From positions 434,001 through 498,000 of the forward strand of contig NZ_JAAXGE010000007.1 of the NCBI RefSeq assembly GCF_014750685.1: a stretch of DNA of 64,000 nt, given 5' to 3'. The notes beneath the pieces were generated by a model. That model was not told the DNA's origin. It saw only the letters and a list, made by a program, of their open reading frames with translations, and made no database searches. Both the position numbers and the translations under genes were made by a program. The stretch is from Bacteroides sp. GM023. Its GTDB lineage: Bacteria; Bacteroidota; Bacteroidia; Bacteroidales; Bacteroidaceae. This document shows, piece after piece, positions 43,429-53,538 of this stretch (its first letter is position 1; each line of letters opens with the position of its first letter).

Positions 43429-44124
43429 ATGGAAAACAAACACAAGTTATCCATCAACCAATGGGCACTGGAAGACCGCCCACGGGAGAAAATGATGGAG
43501 AAGGGAGCAGCAGCATTGAGCGATGCCGAACTACTCGCTATATTAATCGGCTCCGGAAATACGGAAGAAAGTGCTGTTGAACTGATGCGACGCTTACTCC
43601 TGGATTGTGATAATAATCTTAATTCTTTGGCTAAATGGGAAGTTTGTGACTTTTCTCGTTTCAAGGGTATGGGGCCTGCAAAGAGCATTACGGTCATGGC
43701 CGCTTTGGAACTGGGAAAGCGGAGAAAGCTGCAAAGTACAAAAGAAAGGCTTCGCATCACTTGCTCAAAAGATATCTATGACATTTTTCAACCTCTAATG
43801 TGTGACCTTGAACAGGAAGAGTTTTGGGTTTTATTACTCAATCAGGCAACGAAACTGATAGATAAAGTCCGCATAAGTACCGGTGGAATAGACGGAACAT
43901 ATACAGATGTACGTACTATTCTTCGGGAAGCACTCTTGCAACGGGCTACACAAATAGCCGTAGTCCACAATCATCCTTCGGGAAATATTCATCCCAGTCA
44001 ACCGGATAAAACATTAACTGAACATATCCGCCAGGCAGCAGATACTATGAATATTCATTTGATAGACCATGTCATTGTTTGTGAAGACGGCTTTTTCAGT
44101 TTTGCAGACGAAGGCTTGCTCTGA
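43429..44124 (+). CDS. radC: RadC family JAB/MPN-domain protein
   Basis: The 231-residue protein has the full RadC (UPF0758) layout: a helix-hairpin-helix region at about 30-95 (LLAILIGSG, FKGMGPAKS) and an MPN/JAMM domain at about 105-231. The metal-binding motif HNHPSGNIHPSQPD is intact. Early reports linked it to DNA repair, but the biochemical role is unresolved. It is a single gene; the next gene is convergent, 48 bp away. Confidence 0.93.
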   Translation: MENKHKLSINQWALEDRPREKMMEKGAAALSDAELLAILIGSGNTEESAVELMRRLLLDCDNNLNSLAKWEVCDFSRFKGMGPAKSITVMAALELGKRRKLQSTKERLRITCSKDIYDIFQPLMCDLEQEEFWVLLLNQATKLIDKVRISTGGIDGTYTDVRTILREALLQRATQIAVVHNHPSGNIHPSQPDKTLTEHIRQAADTMNIHLIDHVIVCEDGFFSFADEGLL

Positions 44125-44172
44125 ATAAACACAGTATGGGATAAAGGAATAAGTAGATAAATAGCCCCCCCC

Positions 44173-47100
44173 TTACTTCCTACATTCATTTTTATATTGA
44201 GTAGGTGTCATACCTGTATACTGTTTGAATGCAGTACTGAAATAGCGAAGAGTGGTGAATCCCACCTGGTCGGATATTTCGGTAAATGTAAGGTCTGTTG
44301 TTTTCACCAGGACAATAGCTTGCTCCATACGGTACTTATTGATATAGTCGTTTGCTCCCATATCAGTAATAGCCTTTAGCTTGTTGTAAAGCGAAGTCTT
44401 GCTCATTCCTATTTCTTTGCAGATGAAAGGAATGTCCAGTGCAGGGTTACTAATATTCTCAGATATGAGCGTATTGAACTTTAGCAAGAAAGCTTCATCC
44501 GCCTGACTGAAAGTGCTTTCCAATGGTTGAGGGAAAATACCTACATGTTGATAATGCTCCTTGGTCTGTTCGCGGTTATACAAACGGTTTTGTATGATTT
44601 TTATTAGTGAATCTACTTCGAAAGGCTTTCCCAGATATGCGTCAGCTCCAATCTTATAACCATATTGCCGGCTCTGTTCGTCATTTCGTGCAGTCAGCAA
44701 TACAACGGGGATATGGCTGATACTGATATCTTCTTTTACAGCCCTGCATAAGTCGTAACCATTCATTCGCGGCATCATGACGTCGCTTACTATAATATCC
44801 GGGATTTGCTTCCGGGCTATCTCTAAAGCCTCTTCGCCATCATACGCTATATAGATACTTTTGAATAAGTCCTTCAATTCTTTAGAGAAGAAATCGGTCA
44901 GATTCCGGTTATCGTCTACAAATAGCAGCGTGTAGTTACTGGTCGAGAAATCATGGACTTCAGGAGTCTTTATATCATCATTGATTTCCGGGGCAATCAG
45001 TTCATTTATATAAGGCTTGGGCTGACAGATTATGTCACCGGCTTCTTGCGCCAGCGGTAAATAGAAAAAGAAAGTAGCCCCTTTATCCTCATTATTTATA
45101 GCTCCAATTTGCCCTTTGTGTAGCTCCACCAACATTTTGGCATATGAAAGCCCGATACCGCTTCCACCCATTTCACGATCTCCCTGATAAAAGCGTACAA
45201 ATACTTTCTCTAACTCTGTATCTTTCAAACCCTCTCCCTGGTCGGATACGGATATACGTACATAAGATTCTTCTCTATGCGTCCGGATAGTGATAGTCGT
45301 GTTCTCCGGGCTATGTTTCAAAGCATTTGTCAACAAGTTGGTGACGACGATGGTACACATATCCTTGTCAAATACAACATAATCTATACTATCATCAAGC
45401 TCATAAACAAATTGAACCTGCTTGGCAGTACCCTCATCAACGAAATCGGCTCCTGTTTCTTTAATCCACGGATTCAGTTGGTAAGACTGAAGTTTCAGTT
45501 TCGTTTCACCGACTTCCATTTTGCGCACATCCAGTACCATGTTGATAAGGTCTTTCATGCGTTGGGTTTGCTTATGTATATTCTTCAGCGGCAGATAATT
45601 ACTGTCTGACGGATGAAGCGTCTTTAATATACGGCTCAACGGAGCATATATCAAAGTCAGCGGAGTTCTTAGCTCATGGCTGATATTGATAAGGAAACGT
45701 ACTTTCTCTTCGTACACCTGCTGCTCGTGTTCTTTCACAATCCACTTCATCTTGTTCTCCTTCCGTCGGAGCAGGATAAAGATAAACTGCGTCACAAGTC
45801 CGATCACACAAACGATACAAAGAGAAATAAACCACCAGGTTCTGTACCAGGGCGGAGAAACAGTCAATGTGAATAACAGTTGCGGTGGAGTCTGATTACC
45901 CTCTTGCGTGTTGCAACTCACCATGATAGGATAAGTTCCCGGTGCGAGGGAAGGAATGACCAGCTCAGGATTATAACTTTCCGCGTCGAAATCATTCATC
46001 TGAAAACGATACACTTTGAGACGAAGAATATCCGCCCCATAAGTCATCACACGGATTTTGATATTCTTGCTGTTCCAGGGAACAGATATTCTATCTTGCT
46101 TCAACTGATACATTCTGTTTTCTCCGTTGACGGTCAGTTCGGCAAGACGAATTTCGGGAGAGTCCGCACTCTTTTCTATTTTAGTATCTGCGTTGATGCA
46201 TAATAATCCTTTAATACCCCCCATATAAATATTCCCTTTTCCCGATATAAGGCGGGGCTTGGAGAGATATTCGTTGGGCGAGATACCGTCAGTCTCCCCA
46301 AACAGGACAAAACGTTTGGCATCGGTAAGCCAGGCGAACAACTTTTGTTCGGCTCCTATCCACACCTTTCCTTTATCATCACAGAGAACCGTATTCACCT
46401 CATTAAATAAAGAAGTCGGAATCTGTTCAAATTCACGCGTATCCGGATGATACACATAAAGCCCGCGATTGCTGGCAATCCAAAACAGCCCCTTGTCATC
46501 GCGTGAAACAGCATTGAGATAAATCCCTTTGGGCGCTCTCGTAAGTATTTCCATCGTATTGGTCGTGCGATTCAGACTGTAGATATGATACGGATCATTC
46601 ATATACGTAGTTGTCGCATCATGCGTGATGGCACAAAGCATACCTTTTATATTGATGTCTTTTGCACAGGAGACAGGTTCCAACTTCCGGGTGGAAATAT
46701 CATACCGGTACGGTGGAGAACTCAGCAATAATACCGAGTTCGGAAGATCCTGATAAAGATTGACCGGCTGACCACTGTACCGTATGTTCCTCTCCAACGA
46801 AGGACTGGTGATAGGAAAAATCCTTTTCCGGCCAGAGCGCTTGTCGAAGATAAAGATACCTTTGGAGAATATGGAAACCAGCAACTCATTAGGCGTAAAT
46901 CCACTGATAGAAACAACCTTGTCCCCCCACGTATCCGGATAATGCCTGAATGTTCCCGTGGAAGGCGTGAACTTATTGATGCCACCGCCATCCGTCGCTA
47001 TCCACAGCTCTTCGGAAGAAGGTTCCTGATATAAATGCAGAACAGTATTCTGGCTCAACCCTTTATCATATCCCAATACGACATTCGAATAAGTTCGCAT

Positions 47101-48096
47101 GGATACCTCGCGGATATTGATAAGCCCTTCCCGCTTGCTTCCCGCCCACATATTATTGGCAGAGTCACCGTGCAGGCAAAGAATCGTATTGGTAGGAAGC
47201 GAGTGCGTATCGCCCGAAATATGCTCCAATACGGTAATATTCCCATTCTCGGGATTCAGGATATTGATACCGCCACCGTCCGTTCCCATCCATATTTTCC
47301 CGTTGAAATCGGTCATACATAATACAATGTCACTGCTTAGACTGGAGTTCTGAGTATTGTAATTTGCTATCAGTTTTCCCTCTTTTGAGAAACATTTGAT
47401 ACCGTCATTGTAAGTTGCCAGCCATATCCGCTGTTGGGAATCGACCATCATATCTACATTACTATCTCCGAATTCGAAAGGAAACGGAGTGATTTCACGA
47501 GTCTTCCGGTTCATCTGCACGATTCCTTTCTGCCAGTTGAGACAAAGCACAATATCCGACTTCCAAAGTTGTACGGAACGTATAATAAATGGTTTTTCCG
47601 TCTTGAACTCCTGTACAAGGGAAAGTTCATTGTCGGTATAGGAATACTTATAGAGCTGGTTGATACCACCGAACAGGAGACCGTCCTCTGTCTTACATAC
47701 GGAATATGCCACGACCGGACGGTTGTTTTGCTTGGGAATATAGAAATTATCGTGAATAAGTGAATAACGTGCAATCCCCCTTGTGGTTAATATCCAGGTA
47801 GCCTGTTGCCCGTCTTCGATAATTTGCAGGATACTGTCGCCGGGCAGGGAACTGTCGTTGTCCGGTTCCGAAGTATACCTTTTCAGTTCTTCTCCGTCAA
47901 ACCTGATAAGTCCTTTGGGAGTACCTATCCAAATAAAACCTTTCTGTTCCGTATAGATACAGTTGATGATAGAAGGCATTCCGTTTTGCGAGCCGATCTG
48001 TTTGAAATCAAAATGATTGCCTGTTGCCGGAAGGATGCTTATTACCAAGAAGGTTAGCAGAAAGAATATGTGTTTAGCCTGGTTGGTTCTTCTCAT
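44173..48096 (-). CDS. Hybrid two-component system sensor-regulator (HTCS) of the second PUL
   Basis: The 1307-residue reverse-strand regulator has a signal segment, propeller-blade repeats (WIGTPKGL, WMGTDGGGIN) and a Y_Y_Y domain in the periplasm. A membrane segment follows at about 752-775. The cytoplasmic part has HisKA (His807 in NISHELRTPLTL), an ATPase domain with GGSGIGLSYA, a receiver with Asp1105 in SDVMMPRMNG, and a C-terminal AraC-type DNA-binding domain ending at about 1305. It is divergent from susC at 48379 and should control it. It is only distantly similar to the HTCS at 13579, so it should respond to a different glycan. Confidence 0.95.
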   Translation of the reverse strand: MRRTNQAKHIFFLLTFLVISILPATGNHFDFKQIGSQNGMPSIINCIYTEQKGFIWIGTPKGLIRFDGEELKRYTSEPDNDSSLPGDSILQIIEDGQQATWILTTRGIARYSLIHDNFYIPKQNNRPVVAYSVCKTEDGLLFGGINQLYKYSYTDNELSLVQEFKTEKPFIIRSVQLWKSDIVLCLNWQKGIVQMNRKTREITPFPFEFGDSNVDMMVDSQQRIWLATYNDGIKCFSKEGKLIANYNTQNSSLSSDIVLCMTDFNGKIWMGTDGGGINILNPENGNITVLEHISGDTHSLPTNTILCLHGDSANNMWAGSKREGLINIREVSMRTYSNVVLGYDKGLSQNTVLHLYQEPSSEELWIATDGGGINKFTPSTGTFRHYPDTWGDKVVSISGFTPNELLVSIFSKGIFIFDKRSGRKRIFPITSPSLERNIRYSGQPVNLYQDLPNSVLLLSSPPYRYDISTRKLEPVSCAKDINIKGMLCAITHDATTTYMNDPYHIYSLNRTTNTMEILTRAPKGIYLNAVSRDDKGLFWIASNRGLYVYHPDTREFEQIPTSLFNEVNTVLCDDKGKVWIGAEQKLFAWLTDAKRFVLFGETDGISPNEYLSKPRLISGKGNIYMGGIKGLLCINADTKIEKSADSPEIRLAELTVNGENRMYQLKQDRISVPWNSKNIKIRVMTYGADILRLKVYRFQMNDFDAESYNPELVIPSLAPGTYPIMVSCNTQEGNQTPPQLLFTLTVSPPWYRTWWFISLCIVCVIGLVTQFIFILLRRKENKMKWIVKEHEQQVYEEKVRFLINISHELRTPLTLIYAPLSRILKTLHPSDSNYLPLKNIHKQTQRMKDLINMVLDVRKMEVGETKLKLQSYQLNPWIKETGADFVDEGTAKQVQFVYELDDSIDYVVFDKDMCTIVVTNLLTNALKHSPENTTITIRTHREESYVRISVSDQGEGLKDTELEKVFVRFYQGDREMGGSGIGLSYAKMLVELHKGQIGAINNEDKGATFFFYLPLAQEAGDIICQPKPYINELIAPEINDDIKTPEVHDFSTSNYTLLFVDDNRNLTDFFSKELKDLFKSIYIAYDGEEALEIARKQIPDIIVSDVMMPRMNGYDLCRAVKEDISISHIPVVLLTARNDEQSRQYGYKIGADAYLGKPFEVDSLIKIIQNRLYNREQTKEHYQHVGIFPQPLESTFSQADEAFLLKFNTLISENISNPALDIPFICKEIGMSKTSLYNKLKAITDMGANDYINKYRMEQAIVLVKTTDLTFTEISDQVGFTTLRYFSTAFKQYTGMTPTQYKNECRK

Positions 48097-48125
48097 TCAT
48101 TGTAGTATTAAAGGTCTTGCTGAAA

Positions 48126-48133
48126 CAAAAGTA
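48126..48133 (-). promoter_or_regulatory. Bacteroides -7 box for the second HTCS gene
   Basis: On the reverse strand the sequence is TACTTTTG, fitting TAnnTTTG, 29 bp before the HTCS start at 48096. Confidence 0.45.
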
Positions 48134-48163
48134 TGACTATTTCCGCTAAAACGAAAGGAATGA

Positions 48164-48237
48164 TTCCAAAAAAATATCAGTTGGTTCTCAAAATCATCCT
48201 GATGGTATCCAAAAAAAGACAGATGACGTTTTTTGGA
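48164..48237. promoter_or_regulatory. Repeated TCCAAAAAA boxes in the divergent HTCS-susC region
   Basis: TCCAAAAAAA occurs at 48165-48174 and 48208-48217 as direct repeats 43 bp apart, and its complement TTTTTTGGA at 48229-48237. The second and third can form a hairpin. The region lies 45-120 bp upstream of the susC -7 box, where an HTCS operator is expected. Confidence 0.4.
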
Positions 48238-48281
48238 AACATTTGGGCGATTTTATGAAGCCGCTAATATAGGGAATAGCC

Positions 48282-48289
48282 TATTTTTG
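48282..48289 (+). promoter_or_regulatory. Bacteroides -7 box for the third susC
   Basis: TATTTTTG matches TAnnTTTG. The start codon is 89 bp downstream, giving a leader of about 80 bases, and no good -33 box is visible, as expected for an activated promoter. Confidence 0.45.
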
Positions 48290-48378
48290 GAACGTATTTC
48301 TATGAGGCGGCAACTGATTCGGGAAATACTGCCGGCCTGTGAAATTCAAACTTTAAGTATTAACTTTAATGTAATGTT

Positions 48379-51300
48379 ATGAAGAAAATGCAGATCAGGA
48401 TGCAACTAGTGTGTATCTTTTCGATGCTTTTGCTGTTTCTCCCTGCCGATGTTTTTGCGCAACAGGGAACTATTACCGGAAAGGTAGTAGATGAACGTGG
48501 AGAATCTGTAATCGGAGCAACCGTCATGATGAAAGGTTCTGCCGATGGTGCTATTACGGATTTGGATGGAAACTTTTCAATAAAAGGTAAAGTGGGGAGT
48601 ATCCTCATTATCACTTATGTCGGCTATGCTCCTTTGGAGACGAAAGTTACTAAGTTGTCCGGCAATCGTTACGTATTAAAAGAAGATTCGGAGATGCTGG
48701 ATGAAGTAGTAGTAGTCGGCATGGGAACCCAAAAACGGAATACCATTACTGCGGCTGTAGCTACTGTCAATTCGGATGCTATCGCTACCCGTCCGGTGAC
48801 CGATGTTACCAGCGCGTTGCAAGGTAACGTGGCCGGTTTGAACTTTGCTTCGGATGCTTCGGAGAGCGGTACGGGCGGTGAAGTCGGCGGAGAAATCAAG
48901 TTCAATATCCGTGGTATCGGCTCTATCAATGGCGGTGAGCCGTATGTATTGGTAGATGGAGTGGAACAAAGTTTGCAGAACGTCAATCCTGCCGATATAG
49001 AAAGTATCAGCGTACTGAAAGATGCTTCCGCCGCGGCGGTTTACGGAGCACGTGCAGCTTATGGCGTGGTGCTGGTTACGACAAAGAGCGGTAAACAGGA
49101 TAAGGCAAGAGTGACCTATCGCGGCTCCGTCGGTGTCAGTTCACCTATCAATATGCCGAAGATGATGAACTCGGTAGACTTTGCCAATTACAAGAATGCC
49201 TACCGTGCCTCTATCGGTGAGTCTCCCTATTTCTCGCAGGAGACTATCGGACTGATGGAACAGTTTATGCAGAATCCGTATGGTGAAGGATTGCCCGGTA
49301 TAACGGCAAATCCTGATAATACAGGCTGGCGTGGGGGCGAATCCCAGTATGCCAATACGGACTGGTTCGATTACTTCTATAAGAATAGCTCTCTGCGCCA
49401 TTCACATAATCTGAGCATTTCGGGCGGTTCCGAGAAAGTGACCTATTATGTAGGTATGGGATATACCTATCAGGGTGGTTTGCTGGACCGTGTAGAAGAT
49501 TCTTTGGACAAATACAATGTGAATACTAAATTTCAGATTAAACCGAATGATTGGTTGAAGTTCAATTTCAACAATAACATTACGTTGAATCTGATTTCCC
49601 GTCCGCTTCCCAATATGTCTATCCTGTATCATCAGATTGCCCGCACGGCGCCCAATACCGTTACGGAAGTCCCCATCTCAGGCCCCTACAATCTCCCGTC
49701 GTGGAACGAAGGACTCTATCTGGATAATGTGAACTATTCACAAAACCGGATTTCGGATGCGATGACTTTCGCAGCTACGGTTACCCCCTTGAAAGGTTGG
49801 GATATTATGGGAGAGATGAAAGTACGCTTTGACGTTGAGAATGATAAATTCCTGCAAAAACAACCCAGGACTACACGCCCCGACGGTACGATAGAGAACG
49901 TGACGGCACCTCGACAGGGGTATTCCTATCCCGGAATTGAATATTCAAATTCACAGTGGGGCTCGATGACACGTGGAAACAAGTTCAATTACTACCTGTC
50001 TCCCAGCGTCTCATCTTCTTATACGAACCAGTGGGGAGAGCATTTCTTCAAGGCAATGGCGGGTTACCAAATGGAAGTACAGAACAACTCGAGTATGTAC
50101 GCCTATAAGGACGGCGTGATAAGTGATGATACCTACTCCTTCGACAATGCCAACGGAAAATCTTACAACGGCGAAGCGCGCGACCATTGGGCTACCATGG
50201 GATTCTATGCCCGCCTGAACTGGAACTATCAGAATATCTACTTCCTGGAGTTCAGCGGACGCTATGACGGTTCTTCCCGTTTTGCTTCCGGCAACCGTTG
50301 GGGATTCTTCCCTTCCTTCTCTGCCGGTTATGACATCGCCCGTACTGACTACTTCAAACAATTGAACGTGCCTGTCTCCCAGTTAAAGGTACGTGTATCC
50401 TACGGACGTTTGGGAAATCAGAACGGAGCCGGACTGTATGACTATCTGAATTTCATGACTCTGCGCCCTGAATATTCATCGGCCTGGTTACTTTCCGGTA
50501 TAACTTCTGCTACACCTGTACGCGGAACGGTTGCGCTGACCCCTTCCATGGTAAGCCCGTTCATCTCCTGGGAAAAAGTGGATAATGCCAACCTGGGTAT
50601 CGACCTGAGTCTGTTGAACAACCGTTTGACTATTACTGCGGATATTTATCAACGTATGACGAGAGACATGATTGGCCCGGCCGAAGCCATTCCTGATATC
50701 GGCGGTATCGCAGTCGACCAGCGGGCAAAGGTGAACAATGCCACATTGCGCAATCGCGGATGGGAATTATCAGTTAACTGGGCAGAACAACTAAAGAACG
50801 GCTTCAGCTACGGTATCGGATTTAATATCTTCGATTATAAAGCCATCGTTACCAAATACAATAATCCCGAAGGATTGATTTACAATAACCATACCGGTCT
50901 TGGACGTAACAAAGGCTATTATCAAGGCATGGATTTGGGAGAAATCTGGGGATACGAGGCCAATGACCTGTTCCTGACCAACCAGGAAGTGGACGAATAT
51001 CTGAGAAACGTAGATATGTCTTTCTTCAAGCCGAATAAAGACTGGCAGCGTGGTGACCTGAAATATGTCGATTCGAATAATGACGGCAAAATAGACCCGG
51101 GAGCAGGTACGCTGAAAGACCACGGCGACCTGAAAGTTATCGGTAATACGACTCCGCGCTATTCATTCGGTCTGAATCTGCATGCAGGTTATAAAGGATT
51201 TGAAGTGTCAGCCTTGTTCCAGGGCGTGATGAAACGTGATTATCCGATGGCTGCAAGTACCTATCTATTCAGTGGCGACTCGAATTTTTTCAAAGAGCAC

Positions 51301-51705
51301 CTCGACTATTACAACGTATCTAATCCGGGCGCTTACCTGCCACGACTGACCAAACCGGATAGTCCCGAATATAACGCGAATGCAGGCTACAACACAACCC
51401 GCTATCTGCTGAACGCCGCCTATATGCGTATGAAAAACTTAATGGTGTCTTATTCCTTCCAGCCGAAGCTGATAAAGAAGATAGGACTGGAGAATCTGAA
51501 AGTATATTTCACTTGCGACAACTTGTTCACCATTGATAATTTACCGAATGTCTTCGACCCGGAAACTTTGAATCAGGTGAATACATGGGCCGGTGGTAGT
51601 AACGAGACTGCTCCGGGGCTGACTTCTCCGATGAAACAGAATGGTAACGGAAAGGTATATCCGTTAAATAAAAACTATGTATTCGGTGTTGAATTTACTT
51701 TTTAA
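48379..51705 (+). CDS. SusC-like TonB-dependent outer-membrane transporter (second PUL)
   Basis: The 1108-residue protein has a signal peptide (about 1-28, ending VFAQQ) and a carboxypeptidase-regulatory-like domain (about 32-105; GKVVDERGESVIGATV). The plug follows (NIRGIGSINGGEPYVLVDGV, LKDASAAAVYGARAAYG), then a 22-strand-type barrel ending in Phe (GVEFTF). It imports glycan fragments with the SusD protein encoded 13 bp downstream. It is the first gene of a seven-gene forward run that goes past the window end. Confidence 0.95.
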   Translation: MKKMQIRMQLVCIFSMLLLFLPADVFAQQGTITGKVVDERGESVIGATVMMKGSADGAITDLDGNFSIKGKVGSILIITYVGYAPLETKVTKLSGNRYVLKEDSEMLDEVVVVGMGTQKRNTITAAVATVNSDAIATRPVTDVTSALQGNVAGLNFASDASESGTGGEVGGEIKFNIRGIGSINGGEPYVLVDGVEQSLQNVNPADIESISVLKDASAAAVYGARAAYGVVLVTTKSGKQDKARVTYRGSVGVSSPINMPKMMNSVDFANYKNAYRASIGESPYFSQETIGLMEQFMQNPYGEGLPGITANPDNTGWRGGESQYANTDWFDYFYKNSSLRHSHNLSISGGSEKVTYYVGMGYTYQGGLLDRVEDSLDKYNVNTKFQIKPNDWLKFNFNNNITLNLISRPLPNMSILYHQIARTAPNTVTEVPISGPYNLPSWNEGLYLDNVNYSQNRISDAMTFAATVTPLKGWDIMGEMKVRFDVENDKFLQKQPRTTRPDGTIENVTAPRQGYSYPGIEYSNSQWGSMTRGNKFNYYLSPSVSSSYTNQWGEHFFKAMAGYQMEVQNNSSMYAYKDGVISDDTYSFDNANGKSYNGEARDHWATMGFYARLNWNYQNIYFLEFSGRYDGSSRFASGNRWGFFPSFSAGYDIARTDYFKQLNVPVSQLKVRVSYGRLGNQNGAGLYDYLNFMTLRPEYSSAWLLSGITSATPVRGTVALTPSMVSPFISWEKVDNANLGIDLSLLNNRLTITADIYQRMTRDMIGPAEAIPDIGGIAVDQRAKVNNATLRNRGWELSVNWAEQLKNGFSYGIGFNIFDYKAIVTKYNNPEGLIYNNHTGLGRNKGYYQGMDLGEIWGYEANDLFLTNQEVDEYLRNVDMSFFKPNKDWQRGDLKYVDSNNDGKIDPGAGTLKDHGDLKVIGNTTPRYSFGLNLHAGYKGFEVSALFQGVMKRDYPMAASTYLFSGDSNFFKEHLDYYNVSNPGAYLPRLTKPDSPEYNANAGYNTTRYLLNAAYMRMKNLMVSYSFQPKLIKKIGLENLKVYFTCDNLFTIDNLPNVFDPETLNQVNTWAGGSNETAPGLTSPMKQNGNGKVYPLNKNYVFGVEFTF

Positions 51706-51718
51706 ACAGTAGAAAATC

Positions 51719-53509
51719 ATGAAAAAGATATTAATAATGGCTCTTGTAGCCGCTTCGATAGGGTCGCTTTCATCCTGTGCCGATTTCCTGGACAGAGAAC
51801 CCATGACCAAGCCGGAAGCGGGTACGTTCCTGACCGGACAGATTCAGGTTGAGAATTATATCAACGGACTTTATATCACATTGCCTTCTTTCAGTAAATT
51901 CGGCATGGGAGTCCGCAGCGAAGAAAAAAACAGTGATAACATCATTGCGGAGAAATATGACCCGCGCCTGCATGGACAGAACAATCAGTTCAGCGGAGCT
52001 TCCGACTGGCAGACCGGATTTCAGAATCTGCGCAAAGTGAACTACTTCTTCTATTATTATAAAGTACCGGAAGAACTGGAAACACAGGATGTACTCTCCC
52101 TGAAAGGAGAAGCATATTTCTTCCGCGCTTACTGGCATTTCTATTTATTGAAGAAGTTTGGCCCTATTCCCGTGATGGATTCTTTTTGGGATGAGAATGC
52201 AACGGTGGGAGGCTTACAGATTCCTGCAAAGTCGCGTAATGAGGTTGCCAAGTTTATTTTGAGTGATTTGGAACAGGCGAAAGGTATGCTGAACTCACGC
52301 AGCAAATATTCGGGAATCCGTGTGAATAAAGAAGCTGCTATGGTATTGGCCATGAATGTTGCCCTGTATGAAGGCACCTGGGAAAAATACCATGAAGGTT
52401 CCGACTTCGCTTCACCCGCCAATGAATCGGCTTATTTCCTGGGCGAAGTACTAAAGTGGGGAGATGAATTGTTCAAATGCGGCATCGACTTGTATAAGAC
52501 AGGTGTAAATCCCGGAGATGCTTATGCTGTCCTGTTCAACAGTACCGATTTGTCGGGAATAGACGAAGTGCTGCTGTGGAGAAAATATTCAAATGAAGAA
52601 GGAGTCTTCCATTCGGTGAATGCGAACCTCAAAGCCGGTGTCGTAGACACGGAAGGTGCTGCCGGCATTACGCAAAGCCTGGTCGATAACTATCTGAATG
52701 AGGATGGTACCTTTATTAATCCTAAAGACGAGAAATTCAAGGATTTCATAAAAACCTTTGAAGGTCGTGACCCCCGGCTTATTCAGACAGTGATGAACGA
52801 AGGAGCGAAGTTTGCTTCCGCCACTACTGCCCGCCCGATGCACCTTGAAGCATACACGGAAACAGCCAAAGACAAAATCAGCGCTCCCAAACTGGCAGGA
52901 GACGGCAACTCCCGTTCCTTGACAGGCTACCATACCCGTTTGGGTATCGACACTACGTTTGTGAATGGTAATGGTGAAACGGCTTTGCCTGTGATTCGCT
53001 ATGCAGAAGCGTTGCTTGCCTATGCTGAGGCTGCCGCAGAACTGGGGCAATGCACTGAAGATGTATTGACAAAAACGCTGAAAGCCCTTCGCGAACGTGC
53101 CGGAGTAACTTATGTAAAACCTGCTTCCCGTGATGCCAACTTCAGCAGTTTCGGTTATGAACTGACACCTGTCTTACAGGAAATCCGTCGTGAACGCCGT
53201 TCGGAACTGGCTTTGCAAGGTTTCCGCCTGGACGACCTGATGCGTTGGAAAGCCGATAAACTGATTGTCGGACAACGGGGCAGAGGTGCTTATGTGGGCG
53301 ATGAATCTCTCTTGTTCGGTGCTTTCAGCCCTGAAAATCAAAAGACTATCCGAGAACGGCTCACCGTGGATGAACAAGGCTGGGCTGACCCGATGGCAGG
53401 AACATTAACGAATGGGTATCAATTCCATGCAGACAGGGATTATCTGTTGCCGATTCCCCCTTCCGAACTGGAACTGAATAAGACCTTACATCAAAACCCG
53501 AAGTGGTAA
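51719..53509 (+). CDS. SusD-like outer-membrane glycan-binding lipoprotein (second PUL)
   Basis: The 596-residue protein has lipobox SLSSC (Cys20) followed by Ala-Asp. SusD/RagB blocks are visible: LKGEAYFFRAYWHFYLLKKF, IRYAEALLAYAEAAAELGQ and EIRRERRSELALQGFRLDDL, with the usual C-terminal LHQNPKW. It forms the lid of the SusC transporter encoded 13 bp upstream. Ligand specificity is not evident from sequence. Confidence 0.94.
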   Translation: MKKILIMALVAASIGSLSSCADFLDREPMTKPEAGTFLTGQIQVENYINGLYITLPSFSKFGMGVRSEEKNSDNIIAEKYDPRLHGQNNQFSGASDWQTGFQNLRKVNYFFYYYKVPEELETQDVLSLKGEAYFFRAYWHFYLLKKFGPIPVMDSFWDENATVGGLQIPAKSRNEVAKFILSDLEQAKGMLNSRSKYSGIRVNKEAAMVLAMNVALYEGTWEKYHEGSDFASPANESAYFLGEVLKWGDELFKCGIDLYKTGVNPGDAYAVLFNSTDLSGIDEVLLWRKYSNEEGVFHSVNANLKAGVVDTEGAAGITQSLVDNYLNEDGTFINPKDEKFKDFIKTFEGRDPRLIQTVMNEGAKFASATTARPMHLEAYTETAKDKISAPKLAGDGNSRSLTGYHTRLGIDTTFVNGNGETALPVIRYAEALLAYAEAAAELGQCTEDVLTKTLKALRERAGVTYVKPASRDANFSSFGYELTPVLQEIRRERRSELALQGFRLDDLMRWKADKLIVGQRGRGAYVGDESLLFGAFSPENQKTIRERLTVDEQGWADPMAGTLTNGYQFHADRDYLLPIPPSELELNKTLHQNPKW

Positions 53510-53538
53510 TCATACTAATGATATAATATAAATACATT

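Noticed and set aside
44165..44172. Run of eight C directly beside the HTCS stop codon, as a phase-variation tract
   Set aside because: On the coding strand the G-run follows the stop codon, so slippage would not change the protein.
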